A DNA stretch of 64,000 nt, from positions 129,411,990-129,475,989 of the forward strand of contig CP136067.1 in assembly GCA_032622095.1 (NCBI GenBank). Reading direction: 5' to 3'. The notes beneath the pieces are model-generated. The model did not search any database. It saw only the letters and a list, made by a program, of their open reading frames with translations, and was not told the DNA's origin. This document shows, piece after piece, positions 59,101 to 64,000 of the stretch; position 1 is the stretch's first letter, and each line of letters opens with the position of its first letter. Made by a program: the position numbers and the translations under genes. This DNA comes from Siphonodentalium dalli (lineage: Eukaryota; Mollusca; Scaphopoda; Gadilida; Siphonodentaliidae).

Positions 59101-61930
59101 TATATTTGTTTTTCGCATTATAGAACTGGTTGAATTAATGTGGTCCGTTTTATAAGCTCCATTACAGCATTTCAAACCGCGCGTTCCGTTATTGTTTCCA
59201 ATCTGGAATTTAAAATAATTCTACAGCAGAAAAAACAAACATGAATGATGCATCAAGTCATTGTGTTTGTCTTTTATATGAGATTCTATATACCTAACTA
59301 ACTGAATTAATTACTCACTCATAATATGGATTGATCATTGTTCAACTATTTTTATAGTAAAGTTGAGCTTCTAATAATAACACTGGGTCAGTTAGTCTAG
59401 TTAGTAGTCTATTAGTATCAAAGTTCACCTATTGTCAAACAGTGTAAAAATATCAATTTATGAATTATATTTAATATATTAAGCATAACTTATAATATCA
59501 GAACCTGCAAAATAAGCACTAAGGTATTGAAGTAAAGCAAATTAGTCAAAATAGCCAATTTAAGGCTATCTTTAGAGTTTATAAAAAATCAGCCCCAAAA
59601 AAGGTGAGGCAGCCTCGCAAATTATTTAGCGAGGCCTCCTTGGCAGCCTCGCTGTGATTTTGAGAAAGCCGTGCCTGCTTCCACCCAACCTGGCTACAAT
59701 CACCACAGTACTTTACCTTACTCAGACTGGTACTGTTACCAAATTACTTACTGTCATTATTAAAGGAGCCAATGAGAACAACTTGCATGCATGGGAACTT
59801 GCCCAACAATGCCAAATTAATTAAGGCCTACATTCTGCTTCATTTATAGTAGAAATATGGTAAAATGCCATCATTGTGCGCCATCACTATTATTTGGCAC
59901 CATCACTATTATTAATAACACCCGAAAATGTGCACCATCACTATTATTTGGCCATCACTATTATTAGGCAGGGGAGAGTACTCATCTTTGGTCTGAGCCT
60001 GTATTCCATCATTTTCCATTCAATTTCTTTTAAATTTGGCACAGATGTCAACCAGTCGGAGTCATTTTTGCAGAGTCATTGCCATTTTTTTTAACATAGA
60101 TTTTAGAGTTATTGACCCTTTCTCGACAAAATGAAGATGAGCAATCAATTCCACCTACCTGCCACTTTGTCGGGGGACATTTTGGTCAAGGACCTTTTAT
60201 TACAAACACCAAACACTATGAAGCCATCTTAACACGTGTCACTGCAAGGAGCAGTAGTAACTTTTTCTCACCTATACCTTTGTTAATTGTCCCGAGTGTG
60301 GACTATTGCTCATGTGATTGAGCTGTATATCCATCGTGGCCACTGGCCCATTTGCGTTGATCTCACTGTCCCCGCAGGTCATAGTTGTGAAAGTTTGATC
60401 TAGCCGATTAACGCGGGAGTCTGGCATAAGGGTTAGCTCAATTATACCCTAGATGGCCCAATTGCATCTGTATCTTATAATCTTATTAACAAATCATTAC
60501 ACTATACTTTGTTTATTTATTTTCCCACTGGTTGCCATCTGTATTCCGATTTCCCACGTTTTATTCGTAACTCAAAGTAACCATTTTCTGTTGTGAATTT
60601 ATTATCCTGACGATAATACTTAATAGACACCCGAAAAACAAACAGCAGTCAGTTGTTGAATTATAAGTCGCTTACCAGATACATTTTGAAAAGTCTTATA
60701 TTGCAGTCATTATATGTACGACTAATCGATAATCGTTGATTATTGTTGGCCGATAATCGATTATACAAATCAATAATTGTGGCAGCCCTAGTCATGGAGG
60801 GGTTAATATCTAATGGCAGTGATAATAATCTCTTTAACCCTTTCAGTGCCAAGTCAGATTTTTGTATCAACCCATATTTCCTTGAATTGATCATTTTTGA
60901 AATTTATTGATTATAAAAATGTGATACATTGATGGAAAGAGCTCTGAGAGATCTTTCCATCAATGTATCACATTATTATAATCAATAAATTTCAAAAATG
61001 ATCAAGGAAATATGGATTGATACAAAAATCGGACTTGGCACTGAAAGGGTTAATCTTTATATATTTGTAGCTGCGCTGTTCAAAGATTTCCTCCAGTTTT
61101 ATTCAACTTTCAATTTCAAAGAAAAGGGGTTATCATTGTTGGAAGGTAGTACATTCGACAAGGATGAAAGCTGTGCATTATTTATCGAGAACCCACTCGA
61201 GATGGATCACAATATTGGAAGGGTCGTGTCACAAGTTGAGATGGACAAATTCAAGCTGGCGTTGGATGGAACTCTTCAAACGTGGAATTCTCTCGAGCTG
61301 TGTTCTAAAATTTCACTCAATCAACTGTTTATTCCGCGTACGAGTGTGGATGTGGCAAATATCCTCAAGACTAGATCAGATATTCCACGTACAAATATCG
61401 ATATGGCAAATATTCTCGAGACTGGAAGTGAACATTCTGGTGATTTTGTCATGGACGGCGATTCCGATGAATCTGTGTTCACAGGACAAATTAATGTTAC
61501 GAACAATAACGCCGCTGATGCAAGGGCGGACTCGGTCATCTCCAGCACTGATGTGGCGGACTCAGTCATCTCAAGCACTGATGTGGCGGACTCTGTCATC
61601 TCAAGCACTGATGTCAGTTTGGGTGATGATTCATCTAAATTAAGTAGCTTTATTCTAACAGAAGACCATGATTTTGGTAATTCGTCCATTTTATCAGAAA
61701 GCGTTGATGCAACTGGAAATATGTCACAAACTGCTGGTGTTTCGACAGGGAATTTTGTGTTAAACACATCTAATAATAGTAATAAGAGTGATATTAGTGA
61801 CACGTCAGAGCCAAGAGACTCAGCAGAGGACTTGTCCAATATCAAAATTCACCAGGATTCACTGACTATTGATGATAAAGTGGAATCTGATGAATCTAGG
61901 GAACAAAGTGCGACAGCAAAATCAAACTGA
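35099..61930 (+). CDS. MTPAP: Mitochondrial poly(A) RNA polymerase, complete 8-exon gene model
   Basis: Joined exons 35099-35195, 40045-40229, 42255-42461, 43886-44098, 50666-50877, 52160-52386, 56418-56510 and 61071-61930 give 2094 nt, one frame, 697 residues and a TGA stop. Every junction has GT/AG ends and matching phase (1,0,0,0,2,1,1). The family is a non-canonical nucleotidyltransferase that adds 3' poly(A) tails to mitochondrial mRNAs. Visible here: an N-terminal basic stretch without acidic residues (about 1-30, presequence-like); an RNA-binding-like domain (about 65-135); the palm with PFGS (G209, S210), CDLDM (D221, D223) and NCDL (D299), forming the metal-binding triad; and the central fold with SELLYTYG, TNF and the LPT segment (about 308-375). 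The order and motifs match vertebrate MTPAP as I remember it (about 580 residues). This protein is longer because of a Ser/Asp-rich tail after about residue 500. The catalytic residues are intact, so I infer a working enzyme. Confidence 0.93.
35196..37844 (+). other. MTPAP intron 1, first part
   Basis: No gene recognised. The phrase TATTCCCGTTATTTAGTAAA is inverted shortly after as TTTACTAAATAACGGGCA (35894-35940), a ~20-bp-arm hairpin. Otherwise AT-rich. Confidence 0.5.
37845..38438. mobile_element. pogo/Tigger-like MITE in intron 1
   Basis: Left end CAGTGAAACTTCGTTAAGTC preceded by TA; right end TTCGACTTAACGAAGTTTGA followed by a TA shortly after. CAGT...CGTTAAGTCGA ends are typical of pogo/Tigger elements of the Tc1/mariner group. 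The interior repeats TTCGACTTAACC in both orientations. No transposase. Confidence 0.7.
38509..39795. repeat. GAAGATTCGG repeats flanking AT-rich sequence
   Basis: Five or six GGGAAGATTCGGTCG-type units at 38509-38610, and an inverted pair AGGAAGATTCGGC / GCCGAATCTTCAT at 39748-39784. They may be ends of one element whose interior (38640-39745) is very AT-rich and lacks a recognisable gene. Confidence 0.45.
40045..40229 (+). CDS. MTPAP: MTPAP exon 2 (RNA-binding-like domain, first part)
   Basis: The acceptor is TTTCACAG/TGAAG and the donor AAAAG/GTCAGT. It encodes YADMMIQRRKQAANSILVQM followed by a strand-helix region ending FSNEHQK. It corresponds to the segment after the presequence in vertebrate MTPAP, where a run of Arg/Lys/Gln precedes the RRM-like domain. 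Entry is phase 1 and exit phase 0. A 38-bp tandem repeat begins 77 bp after the donor. Confidence 0.88.
40307..40458. repeat. 38-bp tandem repeat x4
   Basis: Units of CTCCCTAAAATGTGCCACTT followed by CTTCCCATTTTTGTCTTG, period 38, four copies, starting 77 bp after the exon 2 donor in intron 2. A related inverted phrase is near 62570. Confidence 0.9.
40770..41325. mobile_element. G/C-homopolymer MITE in intron 2
   Basis: Opposite-orientation copy of 2530-3173: GGGGGGGGG, TTTCAGGCACGTATGGC, ACCCCCCCTTTTAACACT and the inverted end CGGCATACGTGCCGGAAG plus a run of ~18 C. Confidence 0.75.
41326..42254 (+). other. MTPAP intron 2, remainder
   Basis: AT-rich. Contains a short run of CCAAGCCAWACCAAGCCATA units near 41680-41710. 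No gene seen. Confidence 0.5.
42255..42461 (+). CDS. MTPAP: MTPAP exon 3 (RNA-binding-like domain, second part, and linker)
   Basis: The acceptor is TTAATTATAG/AAC and the donor GATACA/GTGAGT; the exon is 69 codons in phase 0. It starts NFVLFEFNKSQSISKIL, matching the FVEF-like strand and following helix of the MTPAP RNA-binding-like domain. It then has the IPVQSRLMYFKF segment found just before the linker to the catalytic core. The linker is Lys-rich. Confidence 0.88.
42680..43160. mobile_element. Compound GCAGAATGAGGTCCCC MITE, intron 3
   Basis: Outer ends CAAGCCTGAGTTTAGTGTGT and the inverse CACACTAAACTCAGACTTG. Just inside each is a ~90-bp hairpin: 42715-42805 and 43020-43117 (GAGGTCCCCAGAGGGTGAAT with inverse ATTCACCCTCTGGGGACCTC). 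No ORF. Confidence 0.75.
43325..43720. mobile_element. Second compound GCAGAATGAGGTCCCC MITE, intron 3
   Basis: Starts CTTGAAATAGTGTGTCTGAC. Hairpins at 43347-43437 and (decayed) 43640-43715. The middle shares GGGGAACTTCAATCTGA and CCATAGCAG with the copy at 62795-63210. Confidence 0.7.
43886..44098 (+). CDS. MTPAP: MTPAP exon 4 (catalytic palm, GS and DxD motifs)
   Basis: The acceptor follows a strong pyrimidine tract (TTTTTTTTCCAG/GTT) and the donor is TGTAAT/GTAAGT; 71 codons, phase 0. It encodes RFFICSLLEDALSGMFPYC, then PFGSCVNGFG and ENCDLDMNIDL. GS (209-210) and the aspartates of DLD (221, 223) are the nucleotidyltransferase signature. The helix before the palm is about 15 residues shorter than in vertebrate MTPAP; because the shortening is inside the exon, it is not a missed exon. 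Confidence 0.95.
44099..44760. repeat. CTTGGCACATATATCAACCA repeat, intron 4
   Basis: Two diverged units with ACTTGGCACATATATYAACC, TTTTGTCCAAGCCTGTATTC and TTGCCATTTTT. It ends near CCATGTGGGGGGACATTGTA. Relatives lie at 59990-60195 inside the hAT-like element. Function unknown. Confidence 0.55.
44761..46777 (+). other. MTPAP intron 4, no gene seen
   Basis: AT-rich. A small hairpin CTTGCGTCCAG / CTGGCGCAAG lies near 46042-46068, and a TATA run near 45645. No coding region or RNA gene recognised. Confidence 0.5.
46778..46934. repeat. 157-bp near-perfect palindrome
   Basis: Left arm ACAGAACGACACGATGTGTA, ATGGGTTAGTCGATATGGCA and CTCGTGCTGTCGCGGAGGG; the right arm is the inverse with few mismatches. 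Loop near 46855. Very GC-rich at the tip compared with surroundings. Confidence 0.85.
46935..47796 (+). other. MTPAP intron 4, no gene seen
   Basis: AT-rich and unique-looking. Confidence 0.5.
47797..47932. repeat. 63-bp tandem duplication
   Basis: GTCAACTTACATTCAATTGG occurs at 47797 and 47860, with units differing by only a few bases. Confidence 0.85.
48005..48262. mobile_element. Tandem GCAGAATGAGGTCCCC hairpins
   Basis: Two ~90-bp hairpins back to back, bounded by AGCCTTGAAATAGGGTGTCT and its inverse AGACACCCTATTTCAAGGCT. It is the cleanest view of this family's outer ends. Confidence 0.8.
48465..49310. repeat. 49-bp minisatellite built from half-hairpins
   Basis: GTATATATAAGAGAATTCTC recurs at exact 49-bp steps from 48763 to 49155 (nine starts). 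Each unit also holds GCGCAGGGTCTTTAATGCTG. The flanks (48520-48762 and 49196-49310) are hairpins of the GCATTCTCTTATATA family, so the array arose by amplification of that MITE's right end. Confidence 0.9.
49443..49605. repeat. 163-bp imperfect palindrome
   Basis: Arms ACAGAACACAACACGCATCT and its diverged inverse GATGCAAGTTGTGTTCTGT, with inner pairs TCTTTTATCGAA / TTCGATAAAAGA. The outer ends resemble those of 46778-46934, so these may be one family. Confidence 0.7.
49888..50581. mobile_element. Element with perfect 30-bp inverted ends, intron 4
   Basis: Left GATCATGCCATGAATCTCTA then CTTTGGCTAA; right is the exact inverse. The interior has GTAGAGATGATATTCCACCA-type sequence shared with 16390-16440 and 16995. 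A full-palindrome MITE is nested at 50336-50547. Confidence 0.75.
50336..50547. mobile_element. Full-palindrome MITE nested in the 49888 element
   Basis: CAGTAATGCCCAAAGTAATT to AATTACTTTGGGCATTACTG. Arms of about 105 bp are nearly perfect. Same family as 7982-8227. Confidence 0.88.
50666..50877 (+). CDS. MTPAP: MTPAP exon 5 (third catalytic aspartate)
   Basis: The acceptor is CTTCCCACAG/AAT and the donor AATAA/GTAAGT, 70 codons plus 2 nt. It contains ILNARVPIIKF and SINCDLTFCN, matching the MTPAP segment with the third metal-binding Asp (D299). The phase-2 exit joins G from exon 6 to make Lys. The last bases of the exon and the donor are the first unit of a 65-bp tandem triplication, so two further copies of the same donor lie downstream. 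Confidence 0.93.
50871..51047. repeat. 65-bp tandem triplication across the exon 5 donor
   Basis: GCAATAAGTAAGTTTTTTCC starts at 50871, 50936 and 51001. The first copy holds the last codons of exon 5 and its donor; copies two and three lie in the intron with identical AATAA/GTAAGT. Use of either later donor would add an immediate in-frame stop (AAT AAG TAA). Confidence 0.92.
51235..51345. mobile_element. Half of a GCAGAATGAGGTCC hairpin element, intron 5
   Basis: AAATTCACCCTCTGGTTACC, TCATTCTGCAAATGTCAGAC and ACACTATTTCAAGTCTTGC match the right half only. Confidence 0.7.
51404..51865. mobile_element. Complete AAAGGTACTCAA MITE, intron 5
   Basis: Left TTAAAGGTACTCAATCCGAT, right ATCGGATTGAGTACGTTTAA. 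The ~200-bp arms include CAGACGCTCCTAAATTACTA and its inverse. Its right TTAA is also the left TTAA of the next MITE. Confidence 0.85.
51862..52129. mobile_element. TTAACCCTTTC double-hairpin MITE, just upstream of exon 6
   Basis: Ends TTAACCCTTTCCATGACTGG and CATCATGAAAGGGTTAA. Two hairpins of the GCATTCTCTTATATA family lie inside (about 51908-51985 and 52015-52080). It ends 30 bp before exon 6. Confidence 0.8.
52160..52386 (+). CDS. MTPAP: MTPAP exon 6 (central domain)
   Basis: The acceptor is CATATTTGTAG/GTC and the donor TTTG/GTGAGT. It encodes SGEKMSELLYTYGEIDTRVR, the helix with KHWA, DLTSEHPSPQITNFML and HPVLPTIKFLQNIF, collinear with the central domain of MTPAP/TUT-type enzymes. The exon begins 30 bp after the end of a TTAA-bounded MITE at 51862-52129, so part of the branch-point region is probably transposon sequence. 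Confidence 0.94.
52551..52746. mobile_element. Full-palindrome MITE, intron 6
   Basis: CAGTAATGCCCTAAATAATC, GGATTTAGTCGGAAATATG and its inverse; the right end is worn. Same family as 7982. Confidence 0.8.
53100..53430. repeat. TGACCTTGACC element, reverse copy, intron 6
   Basis: Two units with GGTCAAGGTCAGG, ATTTGACCCRTCCAAAACAC and TCCCCGGACAAAAGTA, then ATCAAATTTCGTCGAAATCC and (AACAGACA)n. The same family as 21120-21590, here with its tail. Confidence 0.7.
53431..54869 (+). other. MTPAP intron 6, no gene seen
   Basis: Contains loose repeats AAGAATCACACWACAYGC (53570-53650), AACGCTCTTTA phrases also seen at 11350, and TTTAGCCAAA repeats near 54340-54400. No coding region recognised. Confidence 0.5.
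54870..55054. mobile_element. Full-palindrome MITE, intron 6, second copy
   Basis: CAGTAATGCTCTAAGTAATT, GGATTTAGTCGGAAATATGG and inverse, to TTACTTAGAGCATTACTG. The tip is shortened compared with 50336. Confidence 0.82.
55055..56304 (+). other. MTPAP intron 6, no gene seen
   Basis: Unique-looking. A short inverted pair GTCGACGTAA / TTACGTCGAC lies at 55852-55893. Confidence 0.5.
56305..56407. repeat. Duplicated sequence before the exon 7 acceptor
   Basis: GTGTGTTGTTGACATTTATG then TTTTG occurs at 56305-56335 and 56377-56407. Only the second is followed by TTTCTCCACAG. Confidence 0.8.
56418..56510 (+). CDS. MTPAP: MTPAP exon 7 (short exon)
   Basis: The acceptor is TTTCTCCACAG/ATG and the donor GTCG/GTATGT; 93 nt, phase 1 in and out. 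It encodes DEGDRCVIGGMDCSFQTNIN, then KIPKSLNTDPV, matching the CVIEG-like loop and SQN segment of MTPAP. The 31 bp ending ten bases before the acceptor AG also occur 72 bp upstream (56305-56335), where no AG follows. Confidence 0.93.
56520..56695. mobile_element. GCAGAATGAGGTCCCC hairpin element, intron 7
   Basis: AGCCTTGAAATAGTGTGTCA at left and ACACACTATTTCAAGGCTTG at right, with one hairpin between (56549-56638). It starts 10 bp after the exon 7 donor. Confidence 0.8.
57140..57375. mobile_element. Two half elements side by side, intron 7
   Basis: 57140-57208 is the right half of a GCAGAATGAGGTCC hairpin element (AAATTCACCCTCTGTGGACC). 57240-57373 is the right half of a full-palindrome MITE (GAGAGCTTCCCGATGAATAG to TAGAGCATTACTGTA). 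Confidence 0.7.
57744..60790. mobile_element. 3.0-kb hAT-like element, no transposase
   Basis: Terminal inverted repeats TAGGGCTGCCAC and GTGGCAGCCCTA, flanked by the exact 8-bp duplication GTCATGGA (57736-57743 and 60791-60798). 8-bp duplications and CAGGGCTGCC-like ends are hallmarks of the hAT superfamily. TAATCGAC/GATTA-rich subterminal motifs occur at both ends. No hAT transposase frame is visible, so it looks non-autonomous. Confidence 0.8.
58169..59983. mobile_element. Further element nested in the hAT-like element
   Basis: Inverted ends GTACTCTCTCCTGCC and GGCAGGGGAGAGTAC. Subterminal repeats of CATCACGATTATT / CATCACTATTATT occur near both ends. A palindrome AAATAAACGTGACGTCACGT with its continuation lies at 58184-58211. 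The interior is AT-rich with no ORF. The flanks read as one CTTGGCACA-type repeat when rejoined. Target duplication unclear. Confidence 0.6.
60834..61053. mobile_element. 220-bp full palindrome adjoining the exon 8 acceptor
   Basis: Left TTAACCCTTTCAGTGCCAAG, then TTTTTGTATCAACCCATAT and TGATACATTGATGGAAAGA; right is the inverse ending TTGGCACTGAAAGGGTTAA. Arms of about 105 bp are nearly perfect, with TTAA at both ends. Exon 8 begins 17 bp beyond it. Confidence 0.88.
61071..61930 (+). CDS. MTPAP: MTPAP exon 8 (end of core and long Ser/Asp-rich tail)
   Basis: The acceptor is TATATTTGTAG/CTG; the exon ends at TGA 61928-61930. Its first ~80 residues (LFKDFLQFYSTFNF, LFIENPLEMDHNIGRVVSQ) finish the conserved core. 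From about residue 500 the sequence becomes low-complexity: a two-fold repeat PRTSVDVANIL / PRTNIDMANIL (500-527), then three copies of ADSVISSTDV (564-593), then Ser/Asp/Asn-rich sequence to residue 697. I see no similar tail in vertebrate MTPAP and assign it no function. The exon starts 17 bp after a 220-bp palindrome. Confidence 0.92.
61525..61614 (+). repeat. MTPAP: 30-bp coding tandem repeat x3 in exon 8
   Basis: GCGGACTCGGTCATCTCCAG then CACTGATGTG, three copies differing at a few synonymous sites, encoding ADSVISSTDV each time. A multiple of three, so the frame is kept. Confidence 0.92.
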
Positions 61931-61982
61931 TCGCCTCAAAAATTATTTAGAGATTTGTTTTTTATTGTTTAACCCATTCTAT

Positions 61983-61988
61983 AATAAA
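61983..61988 (+). terminator. MTPAP: Candidate MTPAP polyadenylation signal
   Basis: A canonical AATAAA lies 53 bp after the stop codon, in TATAATAAATGG. It is the first such hexamer downstream of the gene. T-rich sequence follows within 20-30 bp. No transcript evidence is available here. Confidence 0.5.
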
Positions 61989-62261
61989 TGGATTTTCCCA
62001 CTCAGTTATAAAAGTATACATTGGAATGATCTAATATTCATTTGAAGGGGTTTTCTACAGGGATCAGCCTAGAGGTTGCAAATTTGGAGAAGTCACTTCT
62101 CCCTGTGACTTCTCTATATATATGATTATTAGGGAGACGTGGACTGTTATCAGGTTCAATTTGCACCCCCAACATGATATGGTCCAATAAGTATTATGCT
62201 TATAATGAGTAACAACACCATTATAATCAGAAAATTTAGTTTAAATAATGCTGTTGGGACC
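61989..62261. other. Downstream of MTPAP, no gene seen
   Basis: Short self-complementary phrases AGAAGTCACTTCTCC / GTGACTTCTC at 62088-62113. Otherwise AT-rich. Confidence 0.5.
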
Positions 62262-62537
62262 TACAGTAATGCCCTAAGTAGTCGACTCCTTAACCTCAGC
62301 AGAAGTATGGGTAACTTTTCAGGATTTAGTCGGAAATATGGCTTGTTGCCATTCACCGGAGAGCTCTCACCGAGAGCTTTCCGATGAATGGCAACAAGCC
62401 ATATTTCCGACTAAATCCTGAAAAGTTACAGAGAGCTTTCCGATGAATGGCAACAAGCCATATTTCCAACTAAATCCTGAAAAGTTACCCATAATTCTGC
62501 TGTGGTTAAGGAGTCGATTACTTAGGGCATTACTGTA
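62262..62537. mobile_element. Full-palindrome MITE with duplicated arm
   Basis: CAGTAATGCCCTAAGTAGTC to TTACTTAGGGCATTACTG. The GAGAGCTTTCCGATGAATGG...ACTAAATCCTGAAAAGTTAC stretch is present twice (62373-62428 and 62429-62487). Confidence 0.85.
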
Positions 62538-62794
62538 TGTATGCTGGTATATGAGAAAGAAGTTACTTCTCCCCAGGACAAACAGGGAGAAGTGGCACAA
62601 TTTAGGGTGAATATATCTCCCAAGTAGTTCAAATTTTTACGACTCATATGATGAGCAGAGCGAGAGAATGTTTAAGGACTATAGATACTTAAATTATAGA
62701 ACATTAAAGTAGTAGCATGCCTTGAAAACTGTTTGGCAACACAATATTATATACATGTATCTCTAAACACAGGTGTGTAGCCAGTTTCTCCAAT

Positions 62795-63210
62795 CAGACC
62801 AAGCATGAGTTTAGTGTGTCTGTCATTTGCAGAATGAGGTCCCCAGAGGGTGAATTTAGTGACATTATCCGCATAGCAGGCTAGCATCACTAAATTCACA
62901 CTCCGGGGACCTCATTCTGTTTAGGCCTCATCTTCTCTGGAAAGTTTTTTTATTATCAAATTTCTATAGATACTTCTGCACATAGATTCTATTTCTGTTT
63001 TAGTTTAGTTTCTCTATATCCCCAAATTGGCAGACAACACATTGCATAATTGAGGTTCCCATTGGGTGTACATCACAATATTCACCATTTGGGAACTTCA
63101 ATCTGAGTCTATGTCTCCCATAGCAGATGAGGCCATGCAGAATGAGATCCCTAGAGGGTACGGGATAGCATCACAAAATTCACCCTCTGGGGACCTCATT
63201 CTGTCATCGT
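62795..63210. mobile_element. Compound GCAGAATGAGGTCCCC MITE
   Basis: Starts CAAGCATGAGTTTAGTGTGT; hairpins at 62829-62920 and (decayed) 63137-63205. The middle is in the reverse order of 42810-43015. Confidence 0.75.
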
Positions 63211-63224
63211 ATGTGTTCGTTTAC

Positions 63225-63622
63225 GGGAGCTTCCTGAATTTTGTTGAAAACCCTGTGCCAATGCATTCCCTTATATATGCGAATCGACCATAGGATGCCT
63301 CGCATATATAAGAGAATGAATTGGCCTAACAAATTTTATATTATCTTTTATAATTGTTAAAAAATGTAAGAAAAATAAAAAAAATAATAATAAATTGTTA
63401 AATAATTGTAAGAAATAATGTTAAAAAATGATAAAAATTGTTAAAGAATATAAGAAAAAATATAATTTTTTTAAAAGAATATAAGAAAAAAAATGATATA
63501 AATTGTTTTAGAATGTAAGAAAAAATTATAATAAAATGGTAAAAAATAAAAAAAAATATTATAAAATATGATAAAAAATTTAAGAATATAATAAAAATTT
63601 ATAAAAATTGTTAGGCCAATGC
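63225..63622. mobile_element. Double-hairpin MITE with A-rich body, right end cut
   Basis: GAGCTTCCTGAATTTTGTTG, AAACCCTGTGCCAATGCATT and a hairpin (63257-63325), then ~290 bp of AAGAATGTAAGAAAAAATTA-type sequence, then GTTAGGCCAATGCA, where the second hairpin should start but is missing. Confidence 0.7.
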
Positions 63623-63680
63623 AGGCATGTGTGCAGCCAATTTATCCAATCAGATTCCTCGATACTTTACACCAAATGTA

Positions 63681-63810
63681 GATCTGAGATCGGTAAGCTG
63701 ATTCGACGAGGTGATCTGAGATCGGTAAGCTGATTCGACGAGGTGATCTGAGATCGGTAAGCTGATTCGACGAGGTGATCTGAGATCGGTAAGCTGATTC
63801 GACGAGGTGA
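63681..63810. repeat. 32-bp tandem repeat x4
   Basis: GATCTGAGATCGGTAAGCTG then ATTCGACGAGGT, four exact or near-exact copies. Confidence 0.93.
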
Positions 63811-63965
63811 AGTTTGCCAGTTTTTCTACACAAGTCATCAGTAAATGGTGAGTGTTCTGCTTTCTCCGTCATTGATCCAGCAACTGCAGTCGAAAGTGTA
63901 TACATCTCCCGTCGCTGATCGTCGCAGCTCGCCCTGAAAAATACAACAGCTAACATGCAAGCCTG

Positions 63966-64000
63966 CAAATAGCATGTCTCTCATTTGCAGAATGAGGTCC
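63966..64000. mobile_element. Start of another GCAGAATGAGGTCC element, cut by the window end
   Basis: TAGCATGTCTCTCATTTGCA then GAATGAGGTCC at the last base. Confidence 0.6.

Larger units (their letters stand above)
57495..60806. mobile_element. TTAACCCTTT MITE split by a hAT-like element
   Basis: The left part, TTAACCCTTTTATGATGGGA, runs through two hairpin remnants to CTCCAGTCATGGA (57743). It resumes at GTCATGGAGGGGTTAA (60791-60806). The split is explained by the 57744-60790 insertion. Confidence 0.72.

Noticed and set aside
60998-61070. Extending exon 8 upstream to the first in-frame ATG
   Set aside because: That stretch is the right arm of a palindromic transposon; the acceptor at 61070 gives the right phase and the conserved protein starts there.
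63642-63968. Repeat-containing open frame on the minus strand at the window end
   Set aside because: It is mostly a 32-bp tandem repeat read in one frame; no known domain.

Overview
This window is from an animal nuclear genome. It has split genes with GT/AG introns, low GC, non-LTR retrotransposon fragments, dozens of non-autonomous DNA transposons and simple-sequence arrays. A decayed copy of a gene family I know as multicopy in molluscs, cnidarians and other invertebrates (zinc-finger-like cysteines plus a PIN-like nuclease module) suggests an invertebrate, perhaps a lophotrochozoan such as a mollusc. That placement is a guess.

Only one intact protein-coding gene is recognisable: a mitochondrial poly(A) RNA polymerase (MTPAP/PAPD1 type) on the + strand, 35099-61930. 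It can be assembled as eight exons whose splice phases all match: 35099-35195, 40045-40229, 42255-42461, 43886-44098, 50666-50877, 52160-52386, 56418-56510 and 61071-61930. Together they give 2094 nt, or 697 residues plus stop. The catalytic GS and DxD motifs, the third aspartate, the RNA-binding-like N-terminal region, a basic presequence and an unusually long Ser/Asp-rich tail are all present. The introns are almost entirely mobile DNA.

1-11.3 kb is intergenic repeat: hairpin MITEs, a (GA)n tract, G/C-homopolymer-bounded elements and a 121-bp tandem repeat with a GACA tail. 11.8-15.6 kb holds the decayed zinc-finger/PIN-like gene, broken by at least seven frame changes. 17.1-34.35 kb is best read as one ~475-bp MITE split by nested insertions. 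A 5'-truncated CR1-like LINE entered it, and a 5.1-kb block, a ~310-bp element and a 4.9-kb foldback element with ~1.3-kb inverted arms then entered the LINE. Part of this then duplicated in tandem (4.27 kb), and a TTAA-flanked element carrying a second LINE fragment entered the remaining MITE piece. 35-62 kb is the MTPAP gene, and 62-64 kb is more hairpin and tandem repeats.

No prokaryotic features, CRISPR arrays, rRNA genes or convincing tRNA genes were seen. The unusual content is the number and nesting of palindromic non-autonomous elements, many flanked by TTAA, and how close several of them sit to MTPAP splice sites. All coordinates come from reading the sequence by eye; repeat ends may be off by a few bases.
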